DNA of 64,000 bases from Obelidium mucronatum (Eukaryota > Chytridiomycota > Chytridiomycetes > Chytridiales > Chytriomycetaceae): the NCBI GenBank assembly GCA_025765595.1, contig JAIVFH010000044.1, forward strand, positions 1 through 64,000, in the 5' to 3' direction. The notes under the pieces were generated by a model. It had not been told where the DNA came from. It ran no database searches and worked only from the letters and a program-made list of their open reading frames with translations. Shown here piece by piece: positions 10,538 to 22,270 of the stretch (positions are counted from its first letter, which is position 1; every line of letters starts with the position of its first letter). The position numbers and the translations under genes are program-made.

Positions 10538-13405
10538 TTAGAGCTTGTCGTAGAAGTCATCCAAAACTGGAGTCTCGACCTTAAGACCCTTTCTCTTACG
10601 GACACCCAAAATAAGTTCGTTGGTCTTGGATCCCTTCTCAAGTGGGTCAGTTGGCATAATTTGCCAGTGGTCAAACACACATTGTGGGAAAGCTTGTCCA
10701 CCAGTAGCGGCACGCAAGTCTCCAGTGAATCCGAAGGATTCCATAACTGGGAGGTAAGCACGGACGTTGAAGAGTGGGGTTCCAGCCTTCTGTTCTTGAC
10801 CAATCAGGACACCACGACGTCTGTTAAGAACGGTGAAGATACCACCGATAGCGGTTTCTGGACATTGGATTTCGACCAAGTAGATTGGCTCCTGGAGACC
10901 TGGGGAGGCAGTCAGGAAGGAAGCGAAGACGACACGTCTGGCAGTTGGGATCAATTGACCTCCACCACGGTGGATAGCATCAGCGTGCAGGACGACATCA
11001 AGGATGTTGAAACGGATAGAACGCATGTTTTCATCTGCAAGACAACCTTCCTTAGTGGCCCATTGGAATCCAGAGACACAAGAGTCCTTGATTTCGTTAA
11101 GGTATTGAACTCCCTTGGTGACATCAACCAACAAGTTGGCACCAGTGGTTTCTGGACCGAAGCACCAAATCTTACGGGCATCGGTAACGTCCCATTCGTA
11201 TTCATCAGCGAGGATACGGGCACGGACCTTGAAATCATCCTTGGGGTTGACCTTTCCGGCTTCAATATCAGCAGAGAGTTCTTCAACCATTGGAAGAGCC
11301 TTCATGAAGATACGGTTGTGCTTGTTTGGAGACTTGGACAAGGCAACAATAGAAGATTCGGCTTGGACGGTTTCACGGAATTGAACGACTGGGTCACCCT
11401 TTCTCAATGGGACACCAGCGTGGTCTTCTTCAAGATCCTTCAAACAGATTTCCAAGTGGAGTTCACCGGCACCAGCAACAATGTGTTCACCGGAGTCAGA
11501 GGTGTAACAGAGAACACATGGGTCAGACTTGGACAAACGCTTAAGACCTTCGACAAGCTTTGGCAAGTCGTTGGCATTCTTGACTTCGACGGCAATTTGA
11601 ACGACTGGGGAGACAGAGAACTTCATGACCTTCAAGTTATGGGCAGTTTCAGAAGTAGTCAAAGTACCAGACTTCAACAAGAACTGGTCGATTCCGACAA
11701 GACCGACAATGTTACCACATGGGCAGTCTTCGATGGCTTCGACGGTACGACCCATCATGAGGACGGTACGCTGGATGTTCTTGACGAACAAGTCGTCCTT
11801 CTTTCCAGGAATGTAGTTTGGTCCTTGGATACGGACCTTTTGACCAGCACGGACGGTACCAGAGAAGACACGACCGAAAGCGTAGAAACGACCCTTGTCA
11901 GAGGTTGGAACCATCTTGGAGACGTACAACATGAGTGGACCTTCTGGGTCACAGTTCTGAATGGCAATAGCGCACTCATCATCGTGTGGACCTTCGTAGA
12001 GACCTTCCATACGGTACTTTTGGGCAGTGACTGGGGATGGCAAGTGGATACACATCATTTCCAAAAGGGCATCAGCAGCTGGCAAGAAAGTACGCATGAC
12101 AGTCTTCAAGAGGGCCTTTCCGGTTTGGTCCTTGTCCTCAGACTTAAGAACAATGTTGAGCTTTTCAAGAAGGGAAGCAGTTTGATCAGTCTTGAAGTTC
12201 ATGATAGAGTCAAAGAGCTTGTAGATTGGGTCCAAGATGAACATGTTGAAAGCACGTTCAAGTGGCTTTCCTTCGGCATCGTGAGCCTTGGTGGTCCACT
12301 TCTTGGTGGCTGGGTTGAAGTAGTTGTCACCCCAGAGCTTAGCCATCATCTTTTCCTTAGCAACACCGAACTTCTTGGAGTAGAGAGCGGCAAATTGACG
12401 GAGGGTGAAAGCCCATCCGTGGAGACCGGAACCGAAACAAACGGTACCGTGCTCTGGTTGAACTTGACAGTCACCAAGGGCATCAATGTGGTAAGGTGGC
12501 GATTAACGACGTTGACGTTTTCAATAGTGTTACGGAAGGTCTAAAATTTCAATATTTGAGACAGTGCAAGGCGAAGCAAAATAATCGAAGTTGCTTACGG
12601 TGTAGAGAGATTCCTTGTCAACTTGGAGTTCGAGCAAAGCACGGTCAACCTTGTTGATAACAATGACTGGCTTAATACGTTCACCAAGAGCCTGACGAAG
12701 CACAGTCTCGGTTTGCACACACACACCATCGATGGTGTCGACAACGACGAGGGCACCATCGGTGACACGGAGAGCGGCAGTGACTTCAGAGGAGAAATCG
12801 ACGTGTCCTGGGGAATCAATCAAGTTGATCAAGAAGTCGTTTCCAGTCAGTCTTCTGCTTGATTTCTGGGATATCTTCAGCTGGCATGGTGAAGAAAAGG
12901 GTAATGGCGGTGGACTTGATGGTGATACCACGGTCAATTTCGTCCTGACGGGTGTCCATGTAACGGGCATCTCCAGCACGAGCACCGGCAATGATACCGG
13001 CCTTGGCGACAAGGGAGTCAGAAAGAGTACTCTTTCCGTGATCGACGTGCTGCAAAAAAGGGAAAATCGAATTTGAGATAAAACAAGATTGACTTGCAAA
13101 AACACACTCACGGCAATGACGGACATGTTACGGATGTTGGTCCTCTTGTCCATGAGGCCTCTGAGCTAAAAACAGACACCATCGAGTCAATCCCAATCCC
13201 AGTTTGAATCATCCTCCCTCCACACTCGCTCACCTCTGTTCATCAACACAGGCGATTCAAGAAAGCAAAATCAATTCGTTAATAAATAGATTCGAAGTAG
13301 TTCGTCCAGATAATATTACCATCCTAAAGAGACAGTGAAGTTTCAACACACCAAACCAAGATGAAAAAAACAAATAGTGTACTTACGACTGTGAAATTAA
13401 CCTAG
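10538..13405 (-). CDS. EFT1: Translation elongation factor 2 with three single-base frame breaks
   Basis: This GTPase moves the ribosome along mRNA. The P-loop AHVDHGKST, switch region DSPGHVDF, and NKVD base-recognition motif are all present, as is the diphthamide loop [12 protein letters not shown] and the usual C-terminal YYDKL-like end (FYDKL). Introns lie at 12541-12598 and about 13056-13113, with further ones upstream. A 15-nt exon at 13387-13401 encodes VNFTV, the conserved N-terminus; the initiator ATG must lie upstream, perhaps at 13628 where ATG is followed directly by GTAGGC. The two residues expected before LRGLMDK were not located. One extra base each is needed at 12845, about 12503 and about 12493 to keep the conserved frame. 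Sequence between breaks is near-perfect EF2, so assembly indels are likely. Confidence 0.95.
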
Positions 13406-13774
13406 ATCCGCCACGAATTCATAGATAGAAAGAAAGAATAAACGCCAGTTAGCATTGGAGCAGAGACTGAGGGTATCCAATGGTTCGCGTTGCGCCTCCC
13501 ACAGTCCATCACCTACCGCACCCAAGGCGGCCATCCGGCCACCACTCCTCCGGCCTTTTGCCGTCTTCTCTCCAGCACGATTCCAGGCGTCTGCGGGGTG
13601 CTCTGATGGGACTGGCGATGCCTACCATCTTGCGAGTTTGTTTGGTTTGGAAACACGAAGAAAAAGCGCAAAATGGGCTTTGCCAAAAACGTGTTTCGCG
13701 TGTTTGCAACGGTTACTGGACCACGGCAAAGTCGCTTGGGGGATTGTCGGGGGGTTCTTTATTAAATAAGTGGT
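13406..13774. other. EF2 5' leader and promoter region
   Basis: It probably contains the first EF2 exon and promoter. Open frames on both strands are moderately GC-rich but show no family. ATG|GTAGGC on the minus strand at 13628 is the best candidate for the EF2 start plus first donor. Confidence 0.4.
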
Positions 13775-14682
13775 TTACACGAAGAAGGAAGGGTCGAGGT
13801 GGGAGATAGCTTCCACTTCAGCAAGGCGCCCAATAGCTGCCCCACTCTCCACTGCAACGCAGAAGGGGTGGTGTTGGTCGAGATAGGCCACGTGAAAGTA
13901 CCATCCCTTTTGAATCCTTCCTTCGACACTGACTTCGACAGCGTTTTCAATAACCTGCGAGAATAATGAGTGGGTGGCTTTCGATCGAATGACACTAACA
14001 CTGGTAGACCCGTCTTGATCCTTCCAAGAGATTGGATTTAGCATTGCAAACTCGATCGTCTTGAAATCCAATCCAAGGCCCAATCCAAGTGCCTTGGTGT
14101 AGCTTTCCTTCAAGCACCATAATCGAAAGAAGGAATGCAGCCTTGCCCATGAACTATCAGGTCCCCAAGTACTTTGATTGATTACTTCCCATTCACGTGG
14201 TGTAACTTGAAAGTCTTGAAATGTGCTCAAAAACGAATCAACAGTTTCCGACTGGTTTAATTCCACTTTCATGACATCAATCCCTACTCTACTTCCGGTA
14301 CATCCAATGGCAATACAATAGTCTCCATGATGAGATGCATTGAAATCGAATCCAGCTGGCGGAGGTGGATGTTTCTGGCAAAACCATCAGTTCTCGTTTT
14401 GAATGTGGCTCATAGGCTATGACTGCCTTCACAAACCAGATATGGTCTTCCATGTTCCGTACGATCTATAAATACTGTTGCAAGTTCCGTTTCAGGAAGT
14501 AGAGTTTTGATCAAGATCCGAATCAACAGACAAGTTGCCAATGCCCTTTTCTGATCATTGATAAAATGAAAGCGTTTGATTCGCGTCTGATCGGCTTCAG
14601 GGATTAGCGACATGAGTTTCGAGAATTCCAAGGGCGAAGGCGCCCAGTTGGCAGTGTCGAAGGATATAATCTTGGTTTGCAT
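13775..14682 (-). CDS. Sfp-type 4'-phosphopantetheinyl transferase (AASDHPPT-like)
   Basis: It transfers the phosphopantetheine arm from CoA to a serine of carrier proteins, for example alpha-aminoadipate reductase in lysine synthesis or polyketide and peptide synthetases. Two exons, 14682-14437 and 14374-13775, are joined by an intron 14375-14436 (GTTTGT...TGCCAG) in phase 0, for 281 residues. Visible motifs: GRPYL, FNASHHGDY, GIDVM with the metal-binding Asp, and WCLKESYTKALGLGLG with the second acidic Mg ligand (Glu after Lys). These are the classical family blocks in the right order. It lies downstream of EF2's promoter on the same strand. No break seen. Confidence 0.9.
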
Positions 14683-14783
14683 ATCGCCCAGTATTTACTG
14701 GTATTTATTTTAAAGACCTATACAAATGGTTTATTGTTAATTTTATTCATATTAAGATATCCTTAAACACTTTGTTATGCGCT

Positions 14784-15842
14784 CTATCTTGCTTGATAAA
14801 CTCCTCCATTCACACGCATCATTGCCGAATTGACGATTAACCCAATGTTATTTTGATAGAAAGTCTGTCCTGTTCCCACACACAAGTAATACGCAAACAG
14901 CTGATTCCAACGTTCTTCCTTACCATCAAAAAGATGGGATAAAATATGATACACAAACAAGTCACGACACAAAAGACTTTCATTGCCATCGAATCAGTGG
15001 CTTTTGAGAGTGTCGAAGCAGAGTATGCTGAAACCATGGAATTCAGTTTTGGGAACGTGATCCTGATGTTGTGTCCATATCCAGCCATTCGAAGAGCCAT
15101 GACTATTGAGTTTTGAATATTTCCGTAATCCCAGACTACCTCTTTCTGCATATGTATCCTGTTAACGAGTAAATTATCAGGGGTTGTGAAACCGTGATTC
15201 CCAACATCCGGTAATCACGTACTTACTCTTTCAAAAGATTCTTGGAGCTGATGAACTGGTCCAAAACAGCTTTCCATGCCCCCAAAACCGGCTGCTGCTC
15301 CTTGCTAGTTTGTTTTGGTACCGCCATGACTCGTTCCCATTCGTTCGAAATGTAGTTTGAAACATCAATGCTCTACGTGACATTTTTAAAAATATCTGAG
15401 TGGCGTATATCACCCGCCTTACAAAGTTGAAGTCCGTGACAGTGTGAGTTTCATGGTGCGTTTCAGTTCTATTTCCACCGTTTCCATCTGATACTTGTCG
15501 CGTGACGAGACGTGTCTCTTGGTGTGTGCCCTGAATTGAAATCTGGGAGAATGAATATTAAACGGAACATGCGATACGCAAAACAAAAATATGAATAAAA
15601 ATACCATCATCACCGGCTTCTCCCGCAGATAATACAAGAAATAGTTGAATAATGCATCACACTGAATTTTTTTTTCAAAGGCGTAATTCTGCAGAACATT
15701 AAACGCAAAAACATACCTTTTGCGCAACAATCGGATCATGTGTTTTCACATTGTCACTTGTTCTTTCAATTTTCGCGGAACAGCTTGTAGGAATATTTGC
15801 TGCCGCCCGCATTCTTTGAGATGAATTACCAACCACCGCCCC

Positions 15843-15873
<31 letters not shown>

Positions 15874-16261
15874 ATGCGAAATAAAAAAACTAAATATTTC
15901 TCTCTTACAGTACTTGATCAACTGGAATAATGGAGCCAAATGAGAACGCGTATTGCTGTTCCTTTCCTTTTTGATCTGCGAAACAATTGTTGATGGCATT
16001 TGGGTCTGGGAGGTTCAGCTAATTAAAATAATCATATAATATGAATATCATATACTGTAAATATGTGCTTAGAATATAGATTAAGCCCCATACTTGGTAT
16101 CCTGGAGGTGGTTGTGGTGGTTCACTATAAACAAGTGGCCGTAGTTCTGACGGCGGCAAAGCCATTGGCGATGGGGAAGAATAAGCGGGAGGTGGACAAT
16201 TTGGCGCAATTAAGCTAGACTTGTTGTCAGCTGTGTTGCCTTTGTTGTCGAAATTAGACAT
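14784..16261 (-). CDS. Conserved fungal-type membrane protein of unknown function
   Basis: Eight exons can be joined in phase. Exon 1 (ATG 16261) is Pro-rich with PPPAY and PPPGY motifs, possible WW-domain or ubiquitin-ligase contacts. Middle exons carry ETRLVTRQ, TVTDFNF followed by SIDVSNYI, a soluble domain, and LKEIHMQKEVVWDYG. Near the C-terminus a hydrophobic segment (FCVVTCLCIIFYPIFL) looks like one membrane span, followed by about 27 residues ending in VNGGVYQAR. I remember similar fungal proteins by layout but cannot name the family. Intron 2 contains the 30-base C run. The last intron (about 14850-14905) uses a GTAAGG donor. No frame break is needed. Confidence 0.6.
15844..15873. 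repeat. Homopolymer of about 30 C inside an intron
   Basis: An uninterrupted C run on the plus strand, G-run in the sense of the host gene, within intron 2 of the 14784-16261 gene. A further short C-rich stretch precedes it. Length is uncertain because such runs are hard to sequence. Confidence 0.8.
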
Positions 16262-16705
16262 GATGGCTACAGATATAAACCTGTAGATATAAATATTTTG
16301 GAAACAAGAATATCATCCCTCGCGAGGCAGGGACGTCCCAATCTCTAACGACCAAAGCGGAGTGTTCAATAAAAATAGCACAAGCTTATTTATTGATTTT
16401 TTTGGCACAAGAAGTATCGTAAGAATGCGAATCCATCTTTACTATCGGCAACACCGCCTCCGCTTACCTCCACTACTGCTCCCACAAATAGCATTATTGT
16501 TGCTAACACTGCGTCTGCTGCTAATCCCTTTGGTGATAGAGAAGGGATCTTGCACTCTTTACTCGTACTCAGGCAGTGTAACGCTTGAGAATCTGATTGT
16601 CACGGCTTATTTTTCCTTTGTGATGAGAGGTATTTGCACGAGAGTTATTGAGCTTCGAGTAAAAATAGGATCTATATATGTCATTTTTTCAATGTAGAAA
16701 AATAT
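16262..16705. other. Region upstream of initiator tRNA-Met
   Basis: Open frames exist on the plus strand at 16362-16697, but they are Leu/Arg or Thr/Ala biased with no domain and end at the tRNA. I see no supportable gene. Confidence 0.35.
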
Positions 16706-16777
16706 AGCACCGTAGATCAGCGGAAGATCGTTGGGCTCATAACTCAAAGGTCGCAAGATCGAGACTTGCCGGTGCTA
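16706..16777 (+). tRNA. Initiator tRNA-Met (CAT)
   Basis: A 72-nt cloverleaf. The acceptor stem starts with A1 paired to U72 (AGCACCG / CGGTGCT). The anticodon arm is TTGGG-CTCATAA-CTCAA with anticodon CAT at 16738-16740. The T loop carries ATCGA instead of TTCRA. A1:U72 and the AUCG T loop are marks of eukaryotic initiator tRNA. A T-rich pol III terminator follows (from 16778). No intron. Confidence 0.93.
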
Positions 16778-16911
16778 TTTTCTCATCATTTTTTTTCTGT
16801 ATGAAAAAATTCAGAAAAAAAAAAAAAGCATGAAAAATGACCATCATTTCCACGTGGAATACCAAGAAAGGTTAACACCTTTATTGTACATAATAACATC
16901 AGTCCACTGTG

Positions 16912-18943
16912 TCATTCCACGTCTTCATCTTCATCGGTTTCATCTTCTTCAGCAGCAGCTTGCCTATCGGCACCCACCAACTGCTGCAACCGTTGCATAA
17001 TCCATCCCATCACTCCACCAGACTCATCATTTCCCCCTTCATCATCTCCTTCTTCGGCAGGGGGCGGCATTGGGTCAAATGCATTCAATGGTAACGCTCT
17101 TGCCTCTTCTGGCAAAAAGGGAACCAAATGCGCAAAATCGCTGACATAAATATGTCGGGAGACATTGAGTGGCAAACCGACTGGATACATTGAATTTCGT
17201 TTCTGCTCGAAAGATTCCAGTTCAGCATCTTTCGATGAAGTAGTCGTTGCAAGACGTGTCGCTGTTGAGCGGAACCAAGCCAACACTGTGGGCTCCTTCC
17301 ATAAGTGATGGCATCTGTCAACATAGAGTTGAAGCAGAAGGCGAATTGCTTCCGTAGATTTGACGATAGATTCATCATTTATGCCGGAAGAGGTGTTGGC
17401 AGAGAAAAGCGAAGAGTTTGTTACAGTTGGATCCGTCAGAGTTAGCTTTGTGAGGAGCAAGGGTACCATTTCCGGATATTGCTTCATTGCTTCTTCCAGT
17501 CGTTTTGTTGACACTTCGTGATTCTAAACAAGAATTTTAGTCACAAAAGTCAGTTTCCTCAGACGCAAAACCTTGTACCTCGTTTTTAAGGTCGATTTCC
17601 TCTTCAAACTCAGCCAGCGCGATAGAAAACGACCAATTTGGTAAACCTTCAATTGCACCTTGATCTCCACCCCACTCTTGCCAGCATCGTTTGACCCAGC
17701 TCCGCTCGCCTGCCTTGATTGCAAACCAATCCATCATTTGTAAGGCGCCGAGCGGATCTTCAGGATCCAAGGAGAAAAGCAATTTTGAGAGCTCCAAACA
17801 TGTTCGCCAACAGCCCTTTCTCGAAACGAAGCCAATATGGCGTGAGAGAGCCAGGAAGAACGCAGCGATTTTCAGCATAAGAGTACGGTAGGATTGAGTT
17901 CGCAAGTGCCATGTTGAAGAGGGGGTGGAATGCGCGTTCAAACACAAACAGAGCGCGTTCTGTTGAGTGATGAGAAGAATGAAAAAGCCAGCAGTGACAC
18001 ACCTATGTATTCAGCAGCGGTATTGATATCCCCATTGTGTTTGGCAACTTCGCTGCATTGAAGGAGAGCATCAATGTGGAATGGATAAGCGTTTAGCAGG
18101 TTGTTAATCGTTCCAGGATCATGCGTGTTTACACATTGTTGAAACATCATCTGAATCTCGCTATATGCAGGAGAGAATCCAAACTCAAAGTAACCAGGCA
18201 CTTGCTCAGGATCCGATACTTTGCTGGGGGCTTGGAGCATGTTCATTGAAATGCCAACTTTCGAAGGAATGCGAGGCCATTGCTCTCGTGGCTTGACCAA
18301 ATAAGTCTTTCCATCAAATCCGGCAGCCAATTGCCGCCTTCGCACATTCATGTTTCGTTTTCCTCTCAGTTCCGCCTGAGCTTCTTGCATGATTTTTGAC
18401 CCAAACAGCTTCCGCATTTCAGCGTCTGCATCCAGAAGCTTCAAGTCAATATCCAGAATACCGCGCTTGTGCTTCTTTGGCTGCAGTTGTTGTTGCTGCT
18501 AGTGGCTTCTTCAGCCTTTCCGAACTTGTCATCAACCTCTTTCAACGCGCGCTCGAAATCGCTGAAATCATCGACTTCCGCCGTTTCTTCTTTTTCTTTC
18601 TTCTTTTTGTTCTTTTTCTTCTGCTTTTTCTTGCTGCTGTTTTCCGCCTTTTGCACTTGGACGGGTTGCGCTTGTTCTTGTTCTTCTTCCTCTTCCTCTT
18701 CTTGTCCGTCATCAGTCTGCAGCCATCAGCTGGAATCAAACTGCAATTAGCACAAGCGGCTTGACAACATCTGAACAGTCAAACCATTTCAAATGCATTC
18801 AGCTTGCGAGCTGCAAACGGCGCTTCGACTTCCTCTGATTCGCTTTCGGAGCCGCTTTGATGTTGCTTCGGTGTTGCTGTTGATGACGCTGCCTGGAGGA
18901 GTTCCCTCTCTTTCAGGATCTTTCGTGCTGCTCGAGACGCCAT
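16912..18943 (-). CDS. RQC1: TCF25 / Rqc1 family protein of the ribosome quality control complex
   Basis: Rqc1/TCF25 works with Ltn1 and Cdc48 in degrading nascent chains on stalled 60S subunits. ATG 18943 gives MASRAARK, close to the S-R-A-L-R-R start of the family. Then come an acidic Ser/Glu region, a Lys-rich stretch, SDFERALKEVDDKFG, and the conserved core KKHKRGILDIDLKLLDADAEMRKLFG, PREQWPRIP, YFEFGFSPAY, helical repeats, and an acidic C-terminal tail. Exons are split by several short introns (for example 17945-18002, 17515-17575). Between the 18441-18656 and 17938-18444 frames no splice pair fits. The frame must change by one or two bases in a CAA/CAG-rich stretch near 18455-18505. Family call is strong from motif order. 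Confidence 0.85.
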
Positions 18944-19106
18944 GTTTTTGAAGCGACTTTTTTTTTGCAACCTTTCCATAACACTAACCATCTCAAAGTA
19001 ATGCGATCTTTTATGAGAATAATGAGATAATCTATTGAAGCATTCTCCTCAAGTGCGAGTTCTACGTGGACTGTGCTTAAAATATACTATCAAAACTCTG
19101 CCAGAA

Positions 19107-20072
19107 ATGGACAATTCAGCTGCAAATGGTGCAGAGTCTCCCTCCAAAGTACAAGCCCAAGTTGCGGCTCTCCAACGGGTACTTTGATTAATCTAGAGCG
19201 TTGATCACCCTTTATTCTTACTGTTACTGTTGTGCTTTCAGAGGTTCCAAGCGACGCTGGACCAAATAACTCCTTACTGGCAACAACGCTGGATCGCCAC
19301 TGGTGTTCTCTTCTTTGTCTACGTTATTCGAGTTTGGATTATTTCTGCATACTACATTGTCACTGTAAGTTCCCTCGCTCTCGTCTTAAGCGCAATTAAA
19401 CTTAATAATTATGCTGTCCAACTCGTTAATGTCCTAGTACTCGCTCGGCATCTATCTTCTCAACTTGTTTCTCGCTTTTTTGCAACCTAAATTCGATCCG
19501 GCTATGGAGCAAATGGAGGACGGCGCAGATGATGAACTGGCTCTTCCAACGAAAAACGATGATGAGTTCAGGCCCTTTATTCGCAGACTTCCGGAATTCA
19601 AATTCTGGTAATTATTTGAACGAACTTGAAGAATCAAACAGAGATGATGATGGTCATAGTGTATAAGCGGGGAGCGGGTGTCGTTGGAACTGCTACAAAC
19701 CGCAAAAAACATTAACATGTGGACAGGAATCTTGAAAGTGGAAACGATCAGATAGTAGATATCGTGTACCCATATTGATTTTTTGCTTTCCTATTTTTTA
19801 TAGGTACTGGGGCACTCGTGGTATTGGAACAGCTTTCATCTGCACATTCATTCCTATTTTTGACGTTCCCGTGTTCTGGCCAATTTTAGTGTAAACGCAT
19901 ATTTTTCACTGTATATTTTTGTCACTAATTCATATGTTACAGCGTTTACTTCCTGATTCTCTTTGGCTTAACCATGAAGCAACGAATCAAGCACATGATC
20001 AAGTACAAGTACGTGCCATGGAACTTTGGAAAAAAGAGTTATTCTGGAGGCGGTGCAAAGAACGACAAGTGA
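19107..20072 (+). CDS. RER1: RER1, Golgi-to-ER retrieval receptor
   Basis: Rer1 sits in early Golgi membranes and returns escaped ER membrane proteins via COPI. Five exons (19107-19178, 19242-19364, 19438-19607, 19804-19890, 19943-20072) join in frame to about 193 residues, the usual size. Conserved parts: [63 protein letters not shown] and [15 protein letters not shown]. Four hydrophobic segments are visible. The C-terminus is Lys-rich as in yeast. All introns are GT-AG and no frame break is needed, which is a useful contrast to neighbouring genes. Confidence 0.97.
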
Positions 20073-20217
20073 TTTGTTGTTGTTTGTTATTTGAGTTTGG
20101 GATTTCAGAAACGATGTCAACGTTTTACATCACAAAAAATAAGAGACAAATGAAACTTAATACAATTATATTATTGCGGAATAAGTATCGCGACAGTCGA
20201 TATAAAGTTTCATATAG

Positions 20218-22061
20218 TTAGCGGGCTTCGAGCGATTCCCGATTGTCATCTGAATTAAAAAGACAGAGCAGTCAGTCGCCACTGACTCGCCAGAAAAGCA
20301 CAATAAAACGAGAAACGTACAGGCCCAGAAGCCACGACAGTCAGTTAAAATCGTAGGTAATTGTACCGCCTACACCGCATTTCAGCAAATCTGTTCAGGA
20401 AGTGTTGGTGAATCCAAACGAACCAGCGAAAAAAAAAACACAAACCATCCAATGTAATCCGATCAGAAGCTTTCGGATTTGCCATGTCAAACACTTCATT
20501 CTATTTAAGCGACTAGTTATCAGTCCCCAAAAAAAATACTTATCAAGAAACGTACCACAACATCAGCAACGTGAACAGGCTCGTGTCCAAATGTAACCAT
20601 TTTTTCAACGAACTGATTTAAAAAGGTATCCCACAGTGAAGTCATCTAGGTATCCCTGCCCTTTGACATCCAGGAGTTTGAATTGATATGTGATTGCTTC
20701 TGTGGCTTGTGGATTTTCAATCGCTAGCACGAGATCCACGAACGTTCGGTAGTCCTATTTATTTGGTTTAAATATTAGGTATATTTTTTGTGATATAAAA
20801 AATATACCAGCTGTCCCTTTCCTGTTTGGCGCTCTATTGAACAAGGAGAACAATAATTGAAGTTTAGAATATATTCAGAAATACTACAATGCATACCGTC
20901 AAACAAGCGGTCGAGATAAACGTCAGTCATAGTCCCGCTATTGAATTTGCTCATTTCTGCGCGTGAGATTAGCCCATTCTGATTCGTGTCGAGACTCAAA
21001 TATTGTCCTAGTGAGCAATTAATAAAAAGGCCATAATTTGGAATATTGGGGCGTAAAATACCATAGATTTTGAGGGCCGAATATGCTGAAAACCAATTTG
21101 TTCGCTCATAATCTTCTGGAAGTTCTGGTTCTCGTAGTTCAAAGAGTTCCGTAAGAATAGGTGACAGCAAAATCTTTTGAATCGCTATTTTTCCTGCATT
21201 CCAACAAAGAGCTCAGGAAGTTAATACCATAGTTTTGTATCCGAAAACGAATCTATATGCGTCCTCCATATTTTAACACCATCTCGGCGCCCCTTCCCAA
21301 AAATTCGGAAAGCTAAAGCAACGAACCTCTCTTATGTGGATCCATAAAAAAGAAAAACTTGCGAACAGACGAGCAAATATAGTATGGATAAACCGAAGTA
21401 TTCAGCGACTCGAGTTTCAACGACGGAATCAAATCCGTCACGTATTGATTTAATTCAGGTTCCATCAACATCCCATCGTTATCTCCATCATAGAAACTTA
21501 AATCTAGTCGCGCTTGCATAAGTGATACTGCGCAGGTTTTTCCATCATTTTAGAACCCATTCAAAAGCTGAGCCTAGAGAAGTCGAAAAACACACCCTTC
21601 CGCAGTACATAGTTGAAGAACTGCAAGACAGCGATACATCCAGATTCATCAGGAACAAATTTCAAGAAAATTGACGCTTTAAAGAATCGATGGAATTTCG
21701 GTGGGAGTTGAGACTTGATGTTTTGAAAGTCAAGGAACGTCATTTTCTGTACACACCTAGCAGTAAGAACGCAAAATGCATCATGAGTAAAAACAAAAAA
21801 GAACCTTACTCTGGCTTCATCTGAACCCATTGAAGCAGACTGCCATAGTGTGTCCCAGAGGACGTCCAGCTCTTCGTTTTGTAGAAGCATTTCACGCATT
21901 CGATCGCCAAATACAAGTCTGGCATCATGTATTAGCTTCAGTTCGATTTCAGATGGCTGTCGGTCTTTTGCATGCGCTGAGGCTGTTGTTGCTTGGCGTC
22001 GCTTGGAGATGAGTCGAGGCAGTTCTGTCAAGCTCATTTTTGATAAAAATTTATGTTCCAT
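20218..22061 (-). CDS. PPP2R3C: PP2A regulatory subunit B'' gamma type (EF-hand)
   Basis: B'' subunits target protein phosphatase 2A; the gamma type (and plant TON2/FASS) is tied to microtubule organisation and centrosomes. The protein has a helical N-terminus, DFQNIKSQLPPKF..FF, a first EF-like loop DGDNDGMLMEPEL, then DTNQNGLISRAEM, a canonical calcium-type loop, followed by TMTDVYLDRLF, DYRTFVDLVLAIENP and FKLLDVKGQGYL. The end RGFWAYDNRESLEAR closes at TAA 20218. Many small introns. The start may be 22061 or the second Met at 22037. One extra base near 20355 must be skipped to join GGTIT to the conserved GFWAYDNRE end. Without it the protein would stop early. Confidence 0.85.
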
Positions 22062-22199
22062 CTATTTTTAGTGAACATATATATGCAAGTAGAAATAAGA
22101 TTAAAAAACAAAGACCGTTGCTTGAAATCGTAGCACAGGTCTGACGACGGGGAATCCAATTTTAATATCATATGTGCTTTTGTAACCACTTGGCGATAT

Positions 22200-22270
22200 G
22201 GTTGTATAGTGTAGCGGTTAGCACCCGGGTTTCTGATACCCGTAACCCCGGTTCGAATCCGGGTACGACC
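22200..22270 (+). tRNA. tRNA-Gln (CTG)
   Basis: A 71-nt cloverleaf. Acceptor GGTTGTA pairs with TACGACC. The anticodon arm CGGGT-TTCTGAT-ACCCG gives anticodon CTG at 22233-22235, reading CAG. The T arm CCCGG-TTCGAAT-CCGGG is standard. A TTTTTT terminator follows at 22271. No intron. Confidence 0.94.

Noticed and set aside
10487..12544. 685-codon open frame on the plus strand opposite EF2
   Set aside because: It is the antisense shadow of strongly codon-biased EF2; composition is Trp/Thr/Val-heavy with no domain.
13455..13809. Two overlapping plus-strand frames upstream of EF2
   Set aside because: No domain; they overlap the EF2 leader and the phosphopantetheinyl transferase 3' end.
16362..16697. 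111-codon plus-strand frame before tRNA-Met
   Set aside because: Leu/Arg-biased with no domain, ending at the tRNA; no splice or promoter support.
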